Positions 13,860 to 15,693 of a stretch of DNA of 15,693 bases are shown piece after piece. Each line of letters starts with the position of its first letter. Positions within the stretch are counted from its first letter, which is position 1. Made by a program: the position numbers and the translations under genes. The notes under the pieces were generated by a model. It saw nothing but the letters and a program-made list of their open reading frames with translations, did not search any database and had not been told where the DNA came from. Source of the DNA: Eubacterium sp. (lineage in GTDB: Bacteria; Bacillota; Clostridia; Oscillospirales; Acutalibacteraceae); NCBI GenBank assembly GCA_014465955.1, contig JACTVT010000051.1, forward strand, positions 1-15,693. The letters are read 5' to 3'.

Positions 13860-15512
13860 ATGAAAGATTGGTACAAGGAATTAGTCGTTTATCAGATCTG
13901 GCCTCGCTCGTTCTGCGACGGCAACGGCGACGGTATAGGTGATTTGGAGGGTGTACTAAGTAAACTCGATTATCTTGAGGAACTGGGCATTAACTGTATC
14001 TGGTTTTCGCCGCTCTATCCGTCACCGAATGCGGATTTCGGCTATGATATTGCCGATTACCGCGATATTCATAAGGAATACGGCACGCTTGAACTTTTTA
14101 AGAAAGTTCTTGATGAGGCACATAAGCGCGGTATGAAAGTCATTATGGATCTTGTTGTAAATCACACAAGTGATGAACACAAATGGTTTGAAGCGTCAAG
14201 AGATAAGAATTCTCCTTACCGTGATTATTATATCTGGCGCAAAGGCAAGGGCAAACGACCGCCTAATAACTGGCTTTCCTGCTTTGAGGGCGGCGCATGG
14301 GAATATGATGATAAATCAGATGAATATTATCTTCACGTTTTTGCAAAAAAACAGCCCGATCTGAATCACGATAACCCAAAGGTACGTCAGGAAGTCAAGG
14401 ACATTATGAAGTTCTGGCTTGATATGGGCGTAGACGGTTTCCGTGAAGATGTTATTACATTCATTTCCAAAAAAGAGGGATTGCCGAACGGCTTTCCTAT
14501 TCCTGCTGCCTGTGGTATTGAGCATTATATGGACGGTCCGAATATTCATAAGTATCTGCAGGAATACAGAGAAATAACAGATAAGTATGACTGTTTTACT
14601 GTTGGTGAAGCGCCTATGATGACGCCGGGCAATGCTTTAAAATATATTGACGAAAGCCATAAGGAACTTGACCTTATGTTTCATTTTGAACATATTGAGG
14701 CAGACTGCTTTATGGTCGATTATATTCAGACAAAATTTAATCTTAAAAAGATGAAAAGCGCTTTTTCAAGATGGCAGAAAAAACTGAACGGCAGAGCGTG
14801 GAATACGCTTTACATAGAAAATCACGACCACCCGAGAATTATTTCAAGGTACGGCAGTGAGAAATACAGAACCGAGTCAGGCAAAATGCTTGCCAATATG
14901 TATATGCTCCAGCAGGGCACGCCGTTTATTTATCAGGGGCAGGAAATCGGTATGCTGAATACAAAACTGGACTGCCTTGATGATTATGTAGACTGCTTTG
15001 TTAAAAATAATTATGCGGTTGCGCGAAAGTTACATCTCAAAGAAGATATCTGCTGGAAGTTGGCGGTTAAATCAACACGTGATAATGCACGAACTCCCGT
15101 TCAGTGGAACAGCAGTGAAAACGCAGGCTTTACAACAGGCACACCGTGGTTCCCCGTAAATAAGAATTATCCCGAAATCAATGCTGAAAAAGAGATGGCA
15201 GATTCGAATTCAATCCTTAATCATTATAAAAAACTGATTAAGTTTAAAAAAGAGAATGAGGTCGCAAAATACGGCGACTACAAGGAGCATTATAAGAATT
15301 CCGATAAACTTTATGTTTATGAAAGAAATTATAACGGTAAACGTCTGCTGGTAATTAATTCCTTTACTGAAGACGGTGTTGCGTTTGAGGCACCGAAAGG
15401 CTTTGATCTTGAAAAGGGAACACCGATTCTCTGCAATTACGAAAACACTTTTGTTCAGGGCAACGGCTTTAAAACAAGACCGTATGAAACACGAGTTTAT
15501 CTATTTGAATAA
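13860..15512 (+). CDS. malL: GH13 alpha-glucosidase, oligo-1,6-glucosidase type
   Basis: This cytoplasmic enzyme should release glucose from the non-reducing end of short alpha-glucosides such as isomaltose or panose. The 550-aa length and order fit the GH13_31/oligo-1,6-glucosidase branch: KELVVYQIWPRSF at the start, a calcium-site motif DGNGDGIGD (20-28), DLVVNH (97-102), the nucleophile D197 in GVDGFREDVI, acid/base E250 in TVGEAP, the transition-state stabiliser NHD (321-323), and ARTPVQW (410-416). V198 directly after the nucleophile is the residue associated with alpha-1,6 preference, where maltases have Thr. Trehalose-6-phosphate hydrolase also has Val and is the main alternative. E196, between R and the nucleophile, is unusual; Met, Leu or Phe is common there. 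There is no signal peptide. AGGGGA lies six bases before the ATG. The gene may share the GH95 transcript or use an unrecognised promoter. Confidence 0.92.
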   Translation: MKDWYKELVVYQIWPRSFCDGNGDGIGDLEGVLSKLDYLEELGINCIWFSPLYPSPNADFGYDIADYRDIHKEYGTLELFKKVLDEAHKRGMKVIMDLVVNHTSDEHKWFEASRDKNSPYRDYYIWRKGKGKRPPNNWLSCFEGGAWEYDDKSDEYYLHVFAKKQPDLNHDNPKVRQEVKDIMKFWLDMGVDGFREDVITFISKKEGLPNGFPIPAACGIEHYMDGPNIHKYLQEYREITDKYDCFTVGEAPMMTPGNALKYIDESHKELDLMFHFEHIEADCFMVDYIQTKFNLKKMKSAFSRWQKKLNGRAWNTLYIENHDHPRIISRYGSEKYRTESGKMLANMYMLQQGTPFIYQGQEIGMLNTKLDCLDDYVDCFVKNNYAVARKLHLKEDICWKLAVKSTRDNARTPVQWNSSENAGFTTGTPWFPVNKNYPEINAEKEMADSNSILNHYKKLIKFKKENEVAKYGDYKEHYKNSDKLYVYERNYNGKRLLVINSFTEDGVAFEAPKGFDLEKGTPILCNYENTFVQGNGFKTRPYETRVYLFE

Positions 15513-15580
15513 TGAATAAAAAATTTGCGGCGGGTACAAATCTATTATTCGGACTTTTTCTACACGCTGGGGAACGATGA
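15512..15580 (+). CDS. Possible 22-residue ORF overlapping the GH13 stop
   Basis: ATG 15512 shares one base with the GH13 stop (TAATG), the same junction type as fhs-tsaE and tsaE-tsaB. It encodes MNKKFAAGTNLLFGLFLHAG plus E-R and stops inside the terminator stem. It has a basic start and a hydrophobic centre. It could be a small membrane peptide, a remnant of a lost gene, or chance. Nothing beyond position supports expression. Confidence 0.2.
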   Translation: MNKKFAAGTNLLFGLFLHAGER

Positions 15581-15598
15581 AAACATCGTTCCTTTTTT
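15571..15598 (+). terminator. Strong intrinsic terminator after the GH13 gene
   Basis: A perfect 9-bp stem, GGAACGATG (15571-15579) and CATCGTTCC (15584-15592), has an AAAA loop and is followed by TTTTTTC. The remaining bases to 15693 are AT-rich; I see no supported gene or promoter there. Confidence 0.92.
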
Positions 15599-15693
15599 CA
15601 TTTTTGTAATGTTTTTAATTTTAAAATCATATAATTATATGTGCATTTTTACTAAATAAAATCGATTTTTTTATGTAATAGTGAAAAATTTAT

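Noticed and set aside
15599..15693. Promoter in the AT-rich tail (TATAAT at 15630-15635)
   Set aside because: No -35 match at 16-18 bases and no downstream gene in view.
1..15693. CRISPR array, insertion sequence, prophage, tRNA or biosynthetic cluster
   Set aside because: No spaced direct repeats, transposase, integrase, tRNA-like fold or core biosynthetic enzyme was seen on either strand.

Overview
The window looks like chromosomal DNA of a low-GC Gram-positive anaerobe, most likely a gut-type Clostridia (Ruminococcaceae/Oscillospiraceae-like). The evidence is the AT-rich sequence, purine-rich GGAG/GGGG ribosome-binding sites, consensus sigma-A promoters with 17-bp spacers, TTG starts, lipoprotein signal peptides, and the gene mix (formate-THF ligase, a GPH-type sugar symporter, GH95 and GH13 glycosidases). 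This placement is inference; there is no rRNA or other taxonomic marker. I see no tRNA, rRNA, CRISPR array, transposase or phage gene. No stretch longer than 181 bases lacks a gene.

Layout. (1) Positions 1-2785: a sigma-A promoter, a 741-aa protein with two family-2 glycosyltransferase domains and a C-terminal coiled coil, and, one base after its stop, a small lipoprotein; a bidirectional terminator follows. (2) 2794-4013: a SEDS-family (RodA/FtsW) peptidoglycan polymerase on the minus strand, with its own consensus promoter. (3) 4038-7366: a tight plus-strand operon fhs-tsaE-tsaB-rpiB, with gene junctions overlapping by 1, 1 and 4 bases, ending in a terminator shared with the next convergent gene. 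(4) 7397-9617: a GPH/MFS-type sugar symporter and its presumed TetR/AcrR regulator, both minus strand. Each is preceded by a copy of the same palindromic operator. (5) 9634-10983: an M28 zinc peptidase with four predicted membrane segments, minus strand. (6) 11003-15598: divergent from the peptidase, a lipoprotein GH95 (alpha-L-fucosidase-type) glycosidase, then two REP-like hairpins and a cytoplasmic GH13 oligo-1,6-glucosidase-type enzyme, closed by a strong terminator.

How it may work together. The first two blocks belong to the cell envelope. The central operon joins one-carbon metabolism, tRNA t6A modification and the pentose phosphate pathway, so it is housekeeping. The right half fits carbohydrate scavenging: a surface GH95 removes terminal fucose-like residues, GH13 cleaves short alpha-glucosides in the cytoplasm, and the symporter imports a glycoside. 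No shared regulator ties these three together.

Most notable for follow-up: the symporter appears frameshifted at an in-phase A-AAA-AAG slippery heptamer near its N-terminus. With a -1 slip the protein would start at an ATG with a strong ribosome-binding site and gain 15 residues. The two matching TetR operators are the best-supported regulatory prediction. I found no convincing wholly new multi-gene system.
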